Shown in pieces: positions 36,103 through 49,850 of a stretch of 64,000 nt of DNA. Below the pieces are notes generated by a model. It was not told where the DNA came from. It was given only the letters and a program-made list of their open reading frames with translations, and did not search any database. The stretch covers positions 162,014-226,013 of the forward strand of contig NW_024468533.1 in assembly GCF_001632365.1 (NCBI RefSeq). The letters run 5' to 3'. The translations under genes were made by a program, and so were the position numbers. The DNA comes from Laetiporus sulphureus 93-53 (Eukaryota > Basidiomycota > Agaricomycetes > Polyporales > Laetiporaceae). Position 1 is the first letter of the stretch. Each line of letters starts with the position of its first letter.

Positions 36103-37556
36103 GGTATGGTGTTCACATGGAGTTGTGATGATATCAAAATGCACTTTCGCCGGTTTATATACATGCAGCAGGGGTGCCGTGACGTAAAGCAGCTCACTAC
36201 CGCAGTTAGCGTTGCATTACGTCATTAGCGCCCACAGATCCTAAACCTGTATTGTCTAAATCAGCTCGAGGACTGCCAGTTACCGATGGACATTCCATCG
36301 TGTTCCAACCTGGACGCAAACCTACATGTATCTCATCTTTGCTTGTTCAATCAAAGCGGTAGCGTGAATATTTGAATGCTTGCGATCGGGGCAAGTGACG
36401 TCACCGGGCCGTACCAGATGAACGTCGCATCCCATCAGCGAGACCCCCACATCGGTTCGACATACATGTTTATATACAGCTGTCCAGGACTTGCTTGCCT
36501 CGCGAGGTTGTTTTAAATGCCAATCCTTAGCAGACCACCTAAGTTCGACGAGCAGTACTACGGCAGGCGATCGGAATGGCAGTCGAGCGTGCTTGTAAAC
36601 GTGGCCTTCGACGAAGCATAGAATGGATGACTGACTTTTCTACGAAAACTGTACACTTCTACATTGTATCGAAAGCCGTATCCATGGCAAGGACCCACTT
36701 CCTTCGTTATGCAGCGAAACCTGAGTGATTCCAGGGCGTAGCAGCTATCAGCGAAACACCCTCCGAATCTGCTGAGCTCGCACGATTTGTAATCCATGTG
36801 CTATTTATTCATCGCTTCTAAAGGGCTGCGCACCAACAGCAACGACAAGATGTCGTATTCGGAGAACCATCGCATAGAAGTTACGAAAGAGCACCCTTGA
36901 AAAGTTGAAAGAATCAAAGGCGATCCAGCGAACGCAATGGAGGTACTCGTCCGGCGATGTCTGTCCCCCCCACCTCCCCCTGAATCGGAGGATAAAGCAG
37001 AAGGGAGGGGGGTCAGCGTTCGCGCTTACTCCTGGGGAATCCACCGTCGACGCCGAATTTCTTATTCCGAGCAACTGACGCAGATGATGAAAGCTTGGGA
37101 ATATATAGCGATGAATCTCGATTTTGATGATGACTAAATAATGCAATGCACTCACTTTTTGTGATCGCGGACATCGAGCGAAGAGAACGCAGACATCCAC
37201 ATCTACACATGATGCTTGGAGATACGCAATGTACTAGAATTGAAGACCATATTGGCAGGGCATAACAGCTTCTGGACGGATGCTGTCCATGAGTATCGAG
37301 TGATCTTCCCGGACGTGAAACTCGAGCAAGCCATTCACACATCCAACCGAGTTAATCATTCCAATGTTTATAACGTTGCAACCTACTGAACTGGTATAGT
37401 TTGTCCTGGCAATCCATTCCGTTCCGTACATGTGCTAGCTTTACGCCTACAGAGGTAAATCCAACTCGAGCATGATAGAGCAAAGCATACACTCCACTTT
37501 CCAGATCCATTCGTCCTTCCAAGTAACCCCGTTTGCCTAACTTCCGAGAAAGATAC
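36103..37556. other. Intergenic between oxidoreductase and phospholipase D
   Basis: No gene recognised. Two TATA-like sites occur (gtttatatac near 36152 on the complementary side of the oxidoreductase start, and tgtttatatacag near 36467). A C-rich tract lies at 36964-36982. Confidence 0.4.
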
Positions 37557-40500
37557 CTAGATATAGATCGGCAACGTCGGATTCAGCCCCATCCAATCAA
37601 TCCCTTCGACAAAGTCATGCTGATCAATCAAAAAGTCCTAGCGTCGAGTCAAGCTCAGCGTCCATCTCAAGCAGCAACAACGACCAAAGGCACTTACCAT
37701 GGGGCATTCAACGAGTGCGCCTCGCACTCTAGAGAGACGCTCCTTCACATGCTCGAGTGACATCTCGGGTACGACATGTCCAGGCATGACCTTCGGTATG
37801 TATTTCTGCGCAAACGAACATAAGCATAAATCCACTCCTTCGCAAGCCGACCAAACGAAAGGCAACACACCCAGTACGTATCCCACGAGCGCACCGAATT
37901 GCTAGGCACAGTGCGGAAAAGCTCATTGAAAATCTCCCGGTTACTCTTCGCCGTGTCGTTCCACAGGCTCTCAGTCATATCCGACAACGGGTCCCTGACG
38001 ATGGCATCCTCGTCCGTATCCGTCTCGTCGTCGTTGGCGTGCGGCGCAGGGCGCATGAAAGAGGTAACCTTTTCCTGATGGTTCTCGCAGATGTGCGGGA
38101 CAATAAGGCCCAGATGTTCTGAGCGATGTGAGCGTGAGTGGCAAACGCTGACATCGGAGTACGCATAATCTCACCTCTGTACAGCTTGCGCCGCAGGCTC
38201 GCGGCAAATCGACTGGCCATGTATCGCTGTCCGTCCATCGCAGACTCTATCATGTCCCCGTCCTCGACAACGAGTGCGATCTCCGAGTCACCATCACCCT
38301 AGGGAAAGCTAAGCACCCTGCAGGAGACGAAGAACCACACATCACCCACCTTCTGACTGCGATCGTTGATGTTAGCCGAACCCATCTACAAAACATTGTC
38401 AGCACTCCAACGACCAAATCCACAATCATCGCCAGCACGTACGATAACCCTCCGATCATCCACGATCATCAGCTTTGCGTGGATATACACTAGCTCAGAA
38501 ATGAAAGCGGCCCTCTCCTCCTCCTCCGTCCCAAGCCACTGCTCATCCATCAAGCTCGTCTTATCCGTCAACATGTGCTGCACCACATTATCCGAAACAT
38601 CATCGTCGCTGCGCAAGCCAACAGCCGCATCCCTCCACCGCCTCAGTAAATCGTGCGCCTCATCGTACGACTGCGGGAGCGGGTACGTCTCGCTCCTGAG
38701 CTTAGGCTTGCCCGAGCCCGACACGGTCATCTCCTCGTCGAGTTCGCCCGTGGGCAGGACAACGGAGACCTCTGCGGGCGCGTCCTTCTCCTCACCCTCC
38801 CCGACCCACAGGCGTGCGACGGCTGCGATTGCCTGATGGAACTTGACTCCGCTGTTCTCCTCAATGAGGTTGAAGTACGAGTCTAGATGGACACGTCAGT
38901 GGCGTGCAAAGGGGACGAAAGGCGTGTCTCACCATACGGAGCGTTGATACGGTCATACGCCCGAAGGTTGTAAAACCGGATGTAGTCCGAGCTGAAGTCT
39001 CTTTCAGCATCATCTGAACGCTCGCGTCAGAGATGGTACCCACGGTTCGTAACCAGCAGCACGGATCTCTTCGTAGATGCTATGACCACCACGATTCATC
39101 GTCCTATACTGCGCAGCCATGATAATCTTGATAGACGTCTCCTCCTTCACTGCAACGTTGCATGAGCATGCGCGTCATCGCCGTAGACCAGAACGTGGGT
39201 TCGTTACCTGGTCCTGCAAAGGCCGGAACCTCCGGTAGGATGATGACGACCTGCGCAGAATGAGCAATCACGAAATTGACTCCATTCCCTGGCAAGAAGG
39301 CGACTGACCTTGAACTTCTCGCCATTTCGTGCAGCCCGCAAGATCCGTTGAACCAATGCAGCTGCGATCTGGTTCTTGACGGGCCCTTCCTGCTGAGTGG
39401 TCGAGATGCTGCATGTGGCAAAAATACGTGAGCACCATAGCACATGATCAATCCAAGGAAATGACAGACAAGAACTGATTCTCTATATCAGCAAAAAAAT
39501 CAGACGACATCTCTAAGCCGCACAGGACCGATTAAACTGACCGATATAGATAAAGTGATTAGCCTCCAGGATCATCTGGCAGTCTATCCCAATAAAAGCG
39601 CTCGCATCACAAAAGTTCCGACCTATAAACGAGAGGCACGTACACGCATTCTGGACGCTCTTTTCAGTGAGCACACCATGGCTCCAATCCGAGACGCTGC
39701 GGACGGCCTGGACATGGCACGTCCCGTTGGGCGGACGCGGGTAGATCGCAGGGTCATCGAGTTCATCACCTGTCGGCTCACTGTACGGGCCTTGGTAGCG
39801 CTGTGTGAAGTTGCGGCCCACCTCCGCCCATGCCTCTCGCTGGGGAAGCTCTATGTGCCGATTACGAAAGGACGTTCAGTTGGGTGCGAACATGAGTTTG
39901 AAGTGCGATACGCACGAGCAACAACCTCGTCAGGTGCGGCGTCGACATCATGAGGGAAGGCAAGCCACTCATAGCGGCTACAGGAAGCGTGAGCAGTGTA
40001 TCCAAAAGCGTCATTTTGTTTGGCAGATGTCACCTAACATCAGAGTACTGTGGCAGCCACGTGTGAGCGAATTCTGCGCGGATAAGCATACCGATCAGCG
40101 TACCTTGCGCTTCTTGATCTCATTCCACCGCTCCACAAAATGCTGCACGAGATCCAGCACAACAGGCCCGCAGGTCGTCATATGCACCTGCGCAACGTTC
40201 AACGCAACATCAGCCACCCACCCGCCCACCCACTCGCTTCGTCCGTCTTCGACGAAGGAACACTCACATCATGCCAGGGCATGCGCGCCGTCTCGATGGC
40301 GCTGAGGCCATTGCTCACATAGTTCTGCACGTGCTGAAAGTCGAGGATACGCGCGTTGTTGTAGTCTTGGCCCGGGAACATGACCCGCCGGAAGTCGTAG
40401 GGGTGCACGTCCGCGAGCGGGTGCGCGTGCATATCCCATCGCCCGAAGCAGAGGTCGAGCCCGCCGACCGCCGCGCGGTGGTTGTCGACGATGACGAGCT

Positions 40501-41457
40501 GGGGGTGAGCGCGTCAGCATTGCACGTAGGTTGGTCGGGCGCCGGCGTACCTTCTCGTGATGGGACCAGAACTCGACGTCGTCTGTAAAACACGCGTCAT
40601 GAGCGTTGCCGATTAAGCGAGTCCAAACAACGCACCTCGACTTCCGATGTGGTCGGGATGGCGCATACACGCGATGTTCGGGTGCAACGCCTCGAGCGCG
40701 TGCTGCGGCGCGCCAAATCACACTCCATCGCGTCACGCGAACACGAGACGCGCACATACCTTGGTATGCTCCGAGTCCATGGACATCGTCTCGGCGACCT
40801 CCTTGTACACGACAACGTACACGCGCACGCCCTCCTCCGCCTTGCGCTTCAGGAGGCGGTCGAGGCGCCATTCCTGGTGGTACGCCGCGGGGCGCCGGAG
40901 GTAGAGTTCGGGGGTGAGCCACCAGTCCTGTGGGAGTTGGCGACGGCGTGAGCGTGAGAGTGAGAGAACGACATGGTAGGCGAACAACGTGGCACGTACG
41001 AGGATGAATATCGACTCGCGCGCGCTGTCGAGCAGCTCCGAGACGGCGTACATGTAGTCGTGTCCATCGATGTGCCTGTGCGTGCGCGGGCAGTGCGATT
41101 GGTCAGGAGACTGCGGAGACCAACGAGAGACGCGCACCATTTGACGAAGTTGTCGTTACGCTCGACTGCGAACGAGTCGAAGCGATGGCTTGCATTGATC
41201 TCTGCGCGGACCCTGTCCTCGGCCTGCTCCTGGGGCGAGTCGTGCCGCTCTGTCCCACACGTCAGCGACTTACCGCTCGACGCCGCATCAGCTCACCATC
41301 CGGTTCGACGAGTCCTAAACGCAATGAGACGGTGAACATATGCCCCATGAGAACACCAATCACCTTCCACTGTCTGCTCTGCATGATAGAAACCAGATGG
41401 AATCTTGTCCAGCACCTGCTCGACTTCGCGCGTGAAACTCTCAAAGAGACCAGCCAT
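37557..41457 (-). CDS. Phospholipase D (short form without PX/PH)
   Basis: Twenty-three exons join in phase to 873 residues. Both HKD motifs are intact: HEKLVIVD (His187, Lys189, Asp194) and HAKLMIVD (His663, Lys665, Asp670), each followed by the expected Gly/Ser context (GGLDLCFGRWD; MGSANINDRSQ). Other family blocks are present: WWLTPELYLRRP, YIENQFFISTTQQEG, and YIRFYNLRAYDRI before the second HKD. The enzyme hydrolyses phosphatidylcholine to phosphatidic acid and choline at membranes, feeding lipid signalling and vesicle traffic. No PX or PH domain precedes the catalytic part, so it is the short fungal type. A 13-nt exon (39482-39470) encodes the centre of IENQFF. Borders of the intron near 39645-39601 are the least certain; the rest is supported by motif continuity. 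Confidence 0.93.
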
Positions 41458-44224
41458 GGTGGGGGTTTGCTGGGCAGCCTCACACAAGCGCGGGCAATTT
41501 ATAGACGAATGTCCGGTGACGACGAGAGAGGGACGCTACGGAAGTGAGATTCTTATACGGGAATTACTCCGTTGCCGCGTGCCCACTGGCGGTGCTGCGC
41601 GACCGGCAACGGCCGTCTGTGATGCATGGCCGCGTACATAGGAAAAGATGAGTGATTTTTTGATAACTGTCGGAAAGAGGTTTGCTGTTTGCGCCCAGTC
41701 GGCAGGGACATCAAGGGTCCTGGAAGGCGCATTCGCCTTTCTTCACGACTTGCCGACCAACATGCGCCACAGGCGCGTCTTTGCACGTGATGCTATGCAT
41801 CGTACGATCGGTGGTAGCGGGGGCTGCGCAGAAAGTCGAATAATAAAGCTTAAAGGCCCACCCTGTCGTTACCAAATGCAAAGCATTGAACTTCCATGCT
41901 ACACAATGCCTGTACAGCTCAAACTCATGGTGATGGCCAAGCTACAGTGACCGTGCCAGAGGAGGGGTTTACTGCCTGACTGGAGAGCCCTAGCGTGCAG
42001 TCGCAACGTTCGAAGGGTCGTTGAGTAGTTACCGAGCTGGTCATCTAGGGTACGCCGCTGGGTACGTTGCCTAGAGAACGACGAGCGATGATAAAGTATG
42101 GAAGAGAGCGCAAAAGAACCTTATTCGCTTGAATTAATCCGAAGACGTCGCGCGTGATCAGCCGAATTGCTGATCTGAATGCGCGAGTAAAGTCCGGGGA
42201 GAAAACTGCTCTATTCGTAGGCGGGAGGATGCCTTTATATACATGTGAGAGACAGAGCGGAGTCTTTGATTGATGGGGACATTGGGGAGGGTATCGCATG
42301 AGAATCTGCTCAATATGGTAACAGTCCAGACATATAAGGAAATGTGGAGTAACAGAAGAAACAGAAGAGTGGGGCCGCGTCCTCGATGACAGACTTCGTT
42401 CCCGATATGTTCAGATGATTCATCTCGGTGTGTTTGGTCCTCTGCAGGAGATCGAATTCACGACACGTAATCATCACCTGCGGGCCTCTTCTCACCTACG
42501 TCTCCCCGTCCTCTCGTCCATTTTCCCCGCGTCGGAAGCTGATAGAGTCAGGGAGTACATTCATTTTTAAGTATGTCTTGATCTAGCACAGTGGATGAAG
42601 AGAAAGGAATCATAGCGAAATAAAAAGGGTTAAAATAAGAGTTTCACAGTACCAGCGCATAGTAGTATCTCGTCCGCACCGCCCGCTCTACACTAGTTAT
42701 ATCTATTATCTCTCAAATTCCGACATGCCAATTCCATTCCGACATGCAGCAAACTGCGTTCCCAGTCCTTCAAGCCCCCACGAAGGACGCACGGTAACTA
42801 CCTCCCGAAAAAGCCGCGACTTGGCCTCTGACTCCACCCGCCGTGTACTGACCCAGGTCCCGCCCATACCGGTCACGAAAAACTCACGTTATTGTCCGTT
42901 ACAGGCAAGAACACTCTCGTTGGAGAGCAAATCCCATCTCCTGCTTCACAAAGCAAGCCAATCACCCAACCGCTGAAACGACCATTCAAGTTGTACATAC
43001 TCACGTCACTTGAACGCAAATGCCCGGTGTGATTGGGACCGTCCCTAAGAGCAGATTAGTCAGATGCTGCGCCATGCAACCGTCACGAGCCTTTTGATGG
43101 GAACAGGACACGACGGAAGACCAAGAAGGTCATACGATGCACATCAACGGCTTGGACTCCCATTTGGATGCGAAGACGACCGTCCTGGTGGCGGCATCAT
43201 CTTTGAATGTTCGATTCATGCCTGCAAAAAAAACCTGATACCTCGGCACACGGCGATAGCGGCGGCGGCGTGTATTGCGAGGTAATTTTCAGACCGTGAG
43301 CCCATCATGCTCTTGAAACTGATGAGCGTCGCGTAAAGAGGGAGTCAACTGGCCCTCAAACGACCGCCGCCGGCCTCAAGGCAGGGTACCGATCACGCTG
43401 AGGGCGCTGGCTGACGACCCTGGTTGTAACATGCCTTCTACCACGCACCATACAGTCGTACTCGGCCGGTGAGGCAGGTACTAACGCGGTCCACATCAAC
43501 TGGCTGTGCATCATGTTCGGCCATGATACCTCTAGCTTCCTGCATCGTGGACGGCATCTCGAGGTCCGCGTGCGAAGATTGAACCGCTCTCGTCCCGCAT
43601 CACGGACAGAGCGACTGGTCGCGCCTCGATCGCCCAGCCGTGCTTCCTCGCATTTGATCCGAGGTACCTTGCAGGCCCGCCTCGGGGCAGTTGAGCATCG
43701 GTCTCGCATTCCGACATAGAAGCGCCTCTGGCGGGAAGGGCGTAGTGTAGAGACATGGCCCGTGTTGCGAGTGGCACAATCGAAGCTGCTGTCCGAGTCG
43801 GCGTCAATGAAACACGTAGCATGGGGAGGCGTACGCCGCCTAGCAATCTCGTGGACCAATGCTTCTGCCTTGGCTGACCGAGGTGTCCGCAAGCAATGAA
43901 ATGGTTTCGGTCAGCTGTGGCTGATTCGTCCTCTCAGCAGTATCAAGGAGAAACAGAACGCAGAGAGGTACATCTCACTGTTCCTGCACTAGTAGTGAGC
44001 TCTGCCGACGGTTCGGTGACTACACCATCTATTCGGACTTTCGCGGTGTCGAACGTTACCGCAATTCTCACCGATATCAAGTATACCCATGTGTCTCTGC
44101 TAGATGTTACCCTGAAGGACACGTCAGTGACCAACGTCCGGTATACGGTTTGAATAGTCGCGGCGGACCTGAGCATATACTGGAAGGGTGTGCTTCTTAA
44201 TCTGGCCTCCTCCTTCATACAGCG
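41458..44224. other. No recognised gene
   Basis: A TATA-like element (ctttatatac near 42231) and a few overlapping frames (largest 178 codons on the minus strand, 43356-43892, Arg-rich) are visible. None carries a recognisable domain, and neighbouring frames on the same bases are equally long, which argues against coding. Confidence 0.35.
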
Positions 44225-45005
44225 ATAGCATCTCCCATCTTCCAAAGCCCCAGAGAACCTCGCGAAAGTCAGGCTCGAGATTCCTGTTGCCAGAAATCAG
44301 GAATCTGTCCGAGTCGGGATTGAATGCGAAGGGATCCGCATAGATCCCTGGGTCATGAAGCGTTTTTTCTGCTAGGCGGTTGATCAGAGACTTGTTCCAC
44401 GCTGGCTACGAACGTGCTCTGTCACCATATGTTTGTTAGGACAATGGTCCCTTGAGGGAGAAAGTAGCCGGCACGCACGTCGTATTTCGGTCAGTCTATG
44501 AGACATACCTGCGATGAAATGAGTTTCTCATTTGTCGTTGAAAGTAGGGATCAATGCGTAGTCAACGGTATGGGAGGGGATGGCCATCGAAAGCCCTCCT
44601 GAAATGAGAGCATTCACGTAAGGTAATCGATCGCGATCTTCCATGCGCGGGATTCTTTCGGTACCAATCAGTGTCCATCTCTTATTGAGCCTTCTTCAGG
44701 ACGTCAGGGTATGGCAGCATCACCACGAAGAAGGTGCTGACGGCTGAGCCTGAGACGGTCTGCAACAGATGCACATGATAAGATAATTGACATGGGAAAC
44801 CGATGAAGGCCGTCTAATCGTGTCCTCGCCTCCTGAAACCCAGAAAATCCATGACTGTTAGCCACTATCAGCTGAGATGTCAGAATTACTCGCCAGCACA
44901 GATCGAAGCAGCAGCCATCTTGACTAGATCCTCGCGGTCGGGACTTACGTCTCCTTGAAGGTACGCGTATTGTAAAGCTCGGAGCAGCCTTTCTATAAGC
45001 CTAGA
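44225..45005 (-). pseudogene. Cytochrome P450, decayed (I-helix to heme region)
   Basis: Minus-strand pieces follow the order of a P450 C-terminal half: IERLLRAL; an I-helix-like block (ICAGGEDTTVSGSAVSTFF, reached by a short intron); MLPYPDVLKKAQ followed by a stop (TAA at 44682-44684); LIGTERIPRMEDRDRLPYVN in another frame; then LHDPGIYADPFAFNPD and WGFGRW where FGFGRRxCPG should be. The heme Cys is missing. An in-frame stop, at least one frameshift and the lost heme loop make it non-functional. The N-terminal half could not be traced past 45005. Confidence 0.8.
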
Positions 45006-47134
45006 GGAGGATCAGTCAAGCCTATTCAGTAACCTAGCTCATTCCTTAGTAAGCCGTCCCAACATAGCAGCCGATCACCAACATTGACCCAGAGGGCACG
45101 TATCGGGACTTGACATGGTATGTCGTGACGAGGTAATAGCAGGTGTGACTTGCTAATTGAATGATTTGACGGGTTGTGGAGCGAAACTCATTGTTTGCGC
45201 TGTTTTATAGTCCTGGCGAAAGGTTAGAGCGGACAGTGCTTGAGAAGATATGTTTTTGTGCTGGATTGAAAGTTGCCCATTAAGCCGGAATGCCCTTCGA
45301 GACATAGGTGCGCTGATTTCAGATGATGAACCGAGTACCAAGTCCTAGAATGCACTCCCCGCAAGAGACGGTGAGTACAACAGCACGGATAGGTCCGTAT
45401 CCAATTCGACATGGCGGTCATGCAATCGCTCCGTTAAGAGTCCTAGCACATCGCCAGTGCTTTGCCACGCGCACCAAAGCGAGAGAACAATCCGTCTGGA
45501 TCTTGCCAGGTTCCTGTACCTCTTTGATGAGATCGGATATCACGAAGCCACAGTACTATGCTGAAAGGCAACATGTAGAAGGCACGACAGGCTCGACATC
45601 CGCCGGATCTACACGACTGGAGATCGATGTACAGAAACAAGACAATGGTGGAGAGCATTTGTCTCCTGACAACTTTTTCATGCATAATTGACGTGAACCA
45701 GGTGGCAGGACGTACTCGTGGTTCGAACTTCGCACGATGCCAGTACATTGGACTTTACAGCAGCAAAACCCAACGTTGACGTTACAAGGCTGACGACTCA
45801 AACAGCGTACAAGCTATTAGATGAAACCGCATCATACCAGATGAACGTGCTGACTTGTCAATAAGTGGGACGAGGAATTGACGGGACCACTGAGGCTAAT
45901 CTTGATTCTTGACTCGGCCGCAATTCCGCCAAGCTAACATCCGCCGAACAAGCCTTGAAAGACTGCAATAGAGATTTTATTATTACGCGGATTTCAAACA
46001 GCAGAAATAAGACCACAGGCCCGTCATCACAGAATTATCGGAAGTACACGCCGGAGTTCGCAGTTGTGGCTGAAGCAATTAGACGCTCGAAGACGGCTGA
46101 GCTGCGCAAGCTAAGCTGAGGCGCTTAATTTATCACAGCTGAACCTGATTTGAGATTATGCCTTCGCAGCATCCATGTCACCATCCATGCACATCGTTTG
46201 ACACTGAGAACGACCATGTTGGAAAGTAGACATGTGTCTCATGAGTCATCATGCACATGGTCAGCGGTTTCGGACCACATAAATAGCGGCCTTGAACATA
46301 CGTGGCTAATGCACAAGTTTCTAGCCGCTTTGATCGCCTCTGGTCTTCAGTCAGGTTCGGCGAGGAACGCTATCAGGACGAGGTCAGCAGGAATATCAGG
46401 CCCCTCCTCTCCCTCCGCCTCAACGGAAACATTACGGATACCGCACCGTCAGCGATTCCCATACAATCTCCCCGAGGTACAGTCGTCTCTTACCATTGAT
46501 GCATCATGGCTCTTACCAACGGAGTGCCACCGATTCCCGTGATGTATAGCGCCAATGATAGAAGACTATTATTGGGCTTACCCAAGTGCTGAAACATACT
46601 TCGCTCTGATCGGGTAGAACGGTCGGTCATCGGCGAGCAGACCATCAACATCAGATGTCGTTCCTGAACCCGTGGGTGAGAGAAGTCGCATTTTGCGGAG
46701 GATTTTGGCAAAGGATAGTCCCGTTGCCCTTCGTACGGTTGAGCGGTTGATAGAAGCCATACCTTCCGCGGCCGAGGCCGCAACGTTCCGCACATCGTCC
46801 TTGAAGGGTTCAGCATGCGCTTGAAGAGTGTGCATCATCGGGCTCGACAGTGACACATTCACGAACATTTGGCCTTTGTGAAACGTGCAATGATTGGCTG
46901 GCTACTCAAACGCACTTTGGAATTACGAGAAAGATGGCCACTAGCGTTTTGAACGAGACGTCTACCATCATTCAACATGTCATCATGTGTATCCTGGTGC
47001 GTGAGGCGCTCTATTAGCAATCATGCCTGGAGACGACCGTCCCACACTTATGACATTGAATGTCCACAGATAAATGTGCCGAGCACTGTGACTGACGGTA
47101 CTGTTTTCTTTCGTCTCGACCTCAACGCTTCACG
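45006..47134. other. No recognised gene
   Basis: This probably includes degraded sequence of the P450 N-terminal half, but no motif could be followed. Frames at 45323-45691 (plus) and 46578-46868 (minus) have no recognisable domain. Confidence 0.35.
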
Positions 47135-49303
47135 ATGGCGTCGACATACGGCTTCCAAGCGTATGCCACTGTCGCGATCCTGTTGATCGTTGCGATCCGT
47201 TTCTTGACATCTCAGCTTGGAGTCAGCGGACGCAAGTTGCGACTTCCTCCTGGACCCAGTTCACTCCCGATTGTGGGCAATCTGCTCCAACTGCCCGCGA
47301 TCTTTAAGGAGAGGACTTTCACAGAGTGGGCGCAGCAATACGGTGTGTGCATGGTCATCCACATGCCTTCAATATATTGACGAGTGGGATAGGGGATGTC
47401 GTCTATGTCCGATTTCTTAGAACGCCAGTAATCATATTGAACACGTTGGAGGCTGCTCAGGACCTTCTGGACAAGAGGAGCTCGAAGTACTCCGATCGTC
47501 CTCAAATCACCATTGTTTCTGACATGTAGCGTGTCTATTGGCCGAGGTTGTCTACTTGCGACTAACATTGAGATCAAACAGGGCAGGATGGGACAGTAGT
47601 CTCGTGGGAATGCCCTACGGCGACCGTTTCCGCCGATATCGGAAGTGGATGCACGACGCACTTGGCACAAAGGCTGGACTCAAGACCCTCGTTCCGACGC
47701 AGCAGAGAGAGGCGTACAACCTGATATCTGGACTTTGCGAGAAGCCCGAGGCTTTGCAGCTCCACATCAACCGGTCAGTGCTCAGTTTCCTTGAAGGCAT
47801 GAATAACGTTGAGACAATCTCTTCAGATTCGCAGCAGGATTGCTGGTAGAGATGGGATACGGGCACACTATCACGACCATCGACGATGCATACGTCCACC
47901 TCGCTGACCGAGCCATGGGCGAGATCGTCGAGGGCGGCTATCCCGGCCTCATGTTCGTCGACTTCATTCCGAAGAAGTATTGTGAGGCTCTATTTCATTC
48001 AATCAGCTCGGCAGCACCCTAACCGCATAACACTTCAGTGAAACGTCTTCCCATGTGGTTCCCGGGACCGGTGGGCTGGTTCCTTCGTAAATCACGCCTG
48101 GTCGCCGCTGCGGCTCAGATGATGCTCGACACTCCGTTCGAAATGGTCAAAAAAGCCATGGTACGCGGTGTCGTCTTGCCTGACTGGTCAAAGAAAACTA
48201 ACGTTGTGCAGGCAGCAGGTACCGCCCGCCCTTCGCTGACATCGTCTGTGCTTGCGGAGATGCAGAGCCAAGGGAAGGTGACAGAACAGGACGAGATCGA
48301 CATCAAGGGCGCTGCTGGAGTGCTCTATGCAGCCGGTACAGAAACCGTGAGCATTTTATTGAGTTTTTGTTTTCGAAATTTGAGCATCATTGTTGCCACT
48401 CAGACGGTTTCAACTCTGTCATCGTTTTTCCTGGCGATGGTGATACATCCGGATATCTACAGAAAGGCTCAGGAAGAGATGGATCGGGTCATCGGACATG
48501 GACGTCTGCCTGAGCTCGATGACCGGGCGCAGCTGCCATACCTCGGATGTATTTTGAAGGAGGTATACCGGTGAGTGCATCACAACTGTTGCTGTTGCCC
48601 TACTATTTACTCTTAATATCTCAGATGGGGATGTCCAGCCCCTCTTGGTCAGTAGTCCCAGTTGTCACGCCTCTTATATCGCTCATTCAAGAGCCATACA
48701 GGATTGGTGCACAGACTCATGTCCGACGATGAGTACCGCGGATATGACATACCTGAGGGCTCGACAGTGCTCCCAAACATCTGGTGCGAATGTATATCTC
48801 GAGCCGCATGTGTAGTTGTTTACATCGATCGATAGGGCTATGACCAGAGACGAGCGTTGTTACCCGGAACCGGAATCGTTCCGCCCAGAGCGCTTCTTGA
48901 ATACTAACGAGTCCGAGGTACCGGATCCACGTAATATGGTCTTCGGGTTCGGACGGCGGTGAGTGTCAAGCTGCTTCGCGCTGAAGTTTAAAGCTGAAGA
49001 ACCCACCTCGAACCAGCATCTGCCCTGGCCGCCTGATGGCAGACGATAGCTTGTGGCTTGCTATGGCGAATATCGTAGCGACGCTGAAGATCGAGAAGGT
49101 CGTAGGACCTGGTGGTGAGAAGATCACGCCCAAGGCAGTTTGGACTTCTGGGTTCATCAAGTATGTTGCTTTGACTATAAGACGTGAATTCGCTGTTGAC
49201 CCACACTCTCAGTCAACCAATCGACTTGAAATGCGATGTCCGCCCGAGGTCGCAGGAAAGCTTGGATTTGATTCATCAGATGAGCGCGCACATCGTCAAC
49301 TAG
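47135..49303 (+). CDS. Cytochrome P450 monooxygenase
   Basis: Twelve exons splice to 524 residues, a normal length. An N-terminal anchor helix (ATVAILLIVAIRFLT, residues 11-25) and the hinge LPPGPSSLPIVGN (37-49) are followed by the I-helix oxygen-binding site AAGTETTVS (Thr315/Thr316), the ExxR of the K-helix (Glu368-Arg371 in LKEVYRW), FRPERF and the heme loop FGFGRRICPG with the ligand Cys449. It is therefore predicted to be an active microsomal P450 that uses NADPH-P450 reductase. The overall pattern resembles basidiomycete enzymes usually labelled O-methylsterigmatocystin oxidoreductase-like, a name that does not tell the substrate. Exon 8 is only 23 nt. A dead P450 lies upstream and an A-T-R reductase downstream, suggesting a role in specialised metabolism. 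Confidence 0.93.
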
Positions 49304-49394
49304 GAAGTCTCGTCCACGTCAGGTCTTCAATACATTTTCGTACAACTATCCTAATCTGTGCACGGCAATGGTCATGTCAGTTTCCATTCTGAAT

Positions 49395-49850
49395 GGTTGA
49401 TTGATCTGATTTTCTACGGAAATGTTTATATTATTCAACCATATCAGCTGCCTCACGCCCGCTTGTTTGGCAAGTTCAAAGATGAGGATCTCAGCCCAAA
49501 GCTCCTGCTCTTCGCCGACGCTAAAGCCGCGTCCGTGTTGATCCATGCTCTGTAAGCCAATTTGAGGGCCAGGCCTACGCATGCCAAGTTATCATAACGC
49601 CTGTGAACATCACCCTTCACGCGCACGTCACACTTCGGTGACCAACCAAAGTGCTTAATCAAACTTTGAACGCATTCCGCTCCCCATGAACGTAACTTTC
49701 TAGCACGGTAATTGTTTGAATCCAGGTCAATGCGCGGACGCATACGTTGAAAGTCTGTCTGCATGGCGCCAACAGTTTCTCTATAATAGCGAGACCTTGA
49801 CCGCCCGTGGTCCTAGTAATGACAAGGATGAGCTTCCTGCCATTGGAGTC
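49395..49850 (-). pseudogene. NmrA-like NAD(P)-binding protein, decayed
   Basis: Minus-strand pieces in family order: KLILVITRTTGGQGLAIIEK (normally VxGATGGQG, so the dinucleotide loop is altered), VCVRAL, ARKLRSWGAECVQ, GDV, INTD, then FSVGEEQELWAEILIFELAK and QAGVRQLIW. They lie in different frames, only partly explained by introns, and the sequence ends soon after IWLNN, well short of a full protein (usually 300-350 residues). It lies tail-to-tail with the intact P450. Confidence 0.75.

Noticed and set aside
40269..40922. A 217-codon minus-strand frame in the phospholipase D region
   Set aside because: Off-frame shadow in GC-rich coding sequence; the exons with HKD motifs are in another frame.
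43356..43892. A 178-codon Arg-rich minus-strand frame
   Set aside because: Two other frames on the same bases are comparably open and none matches a family.
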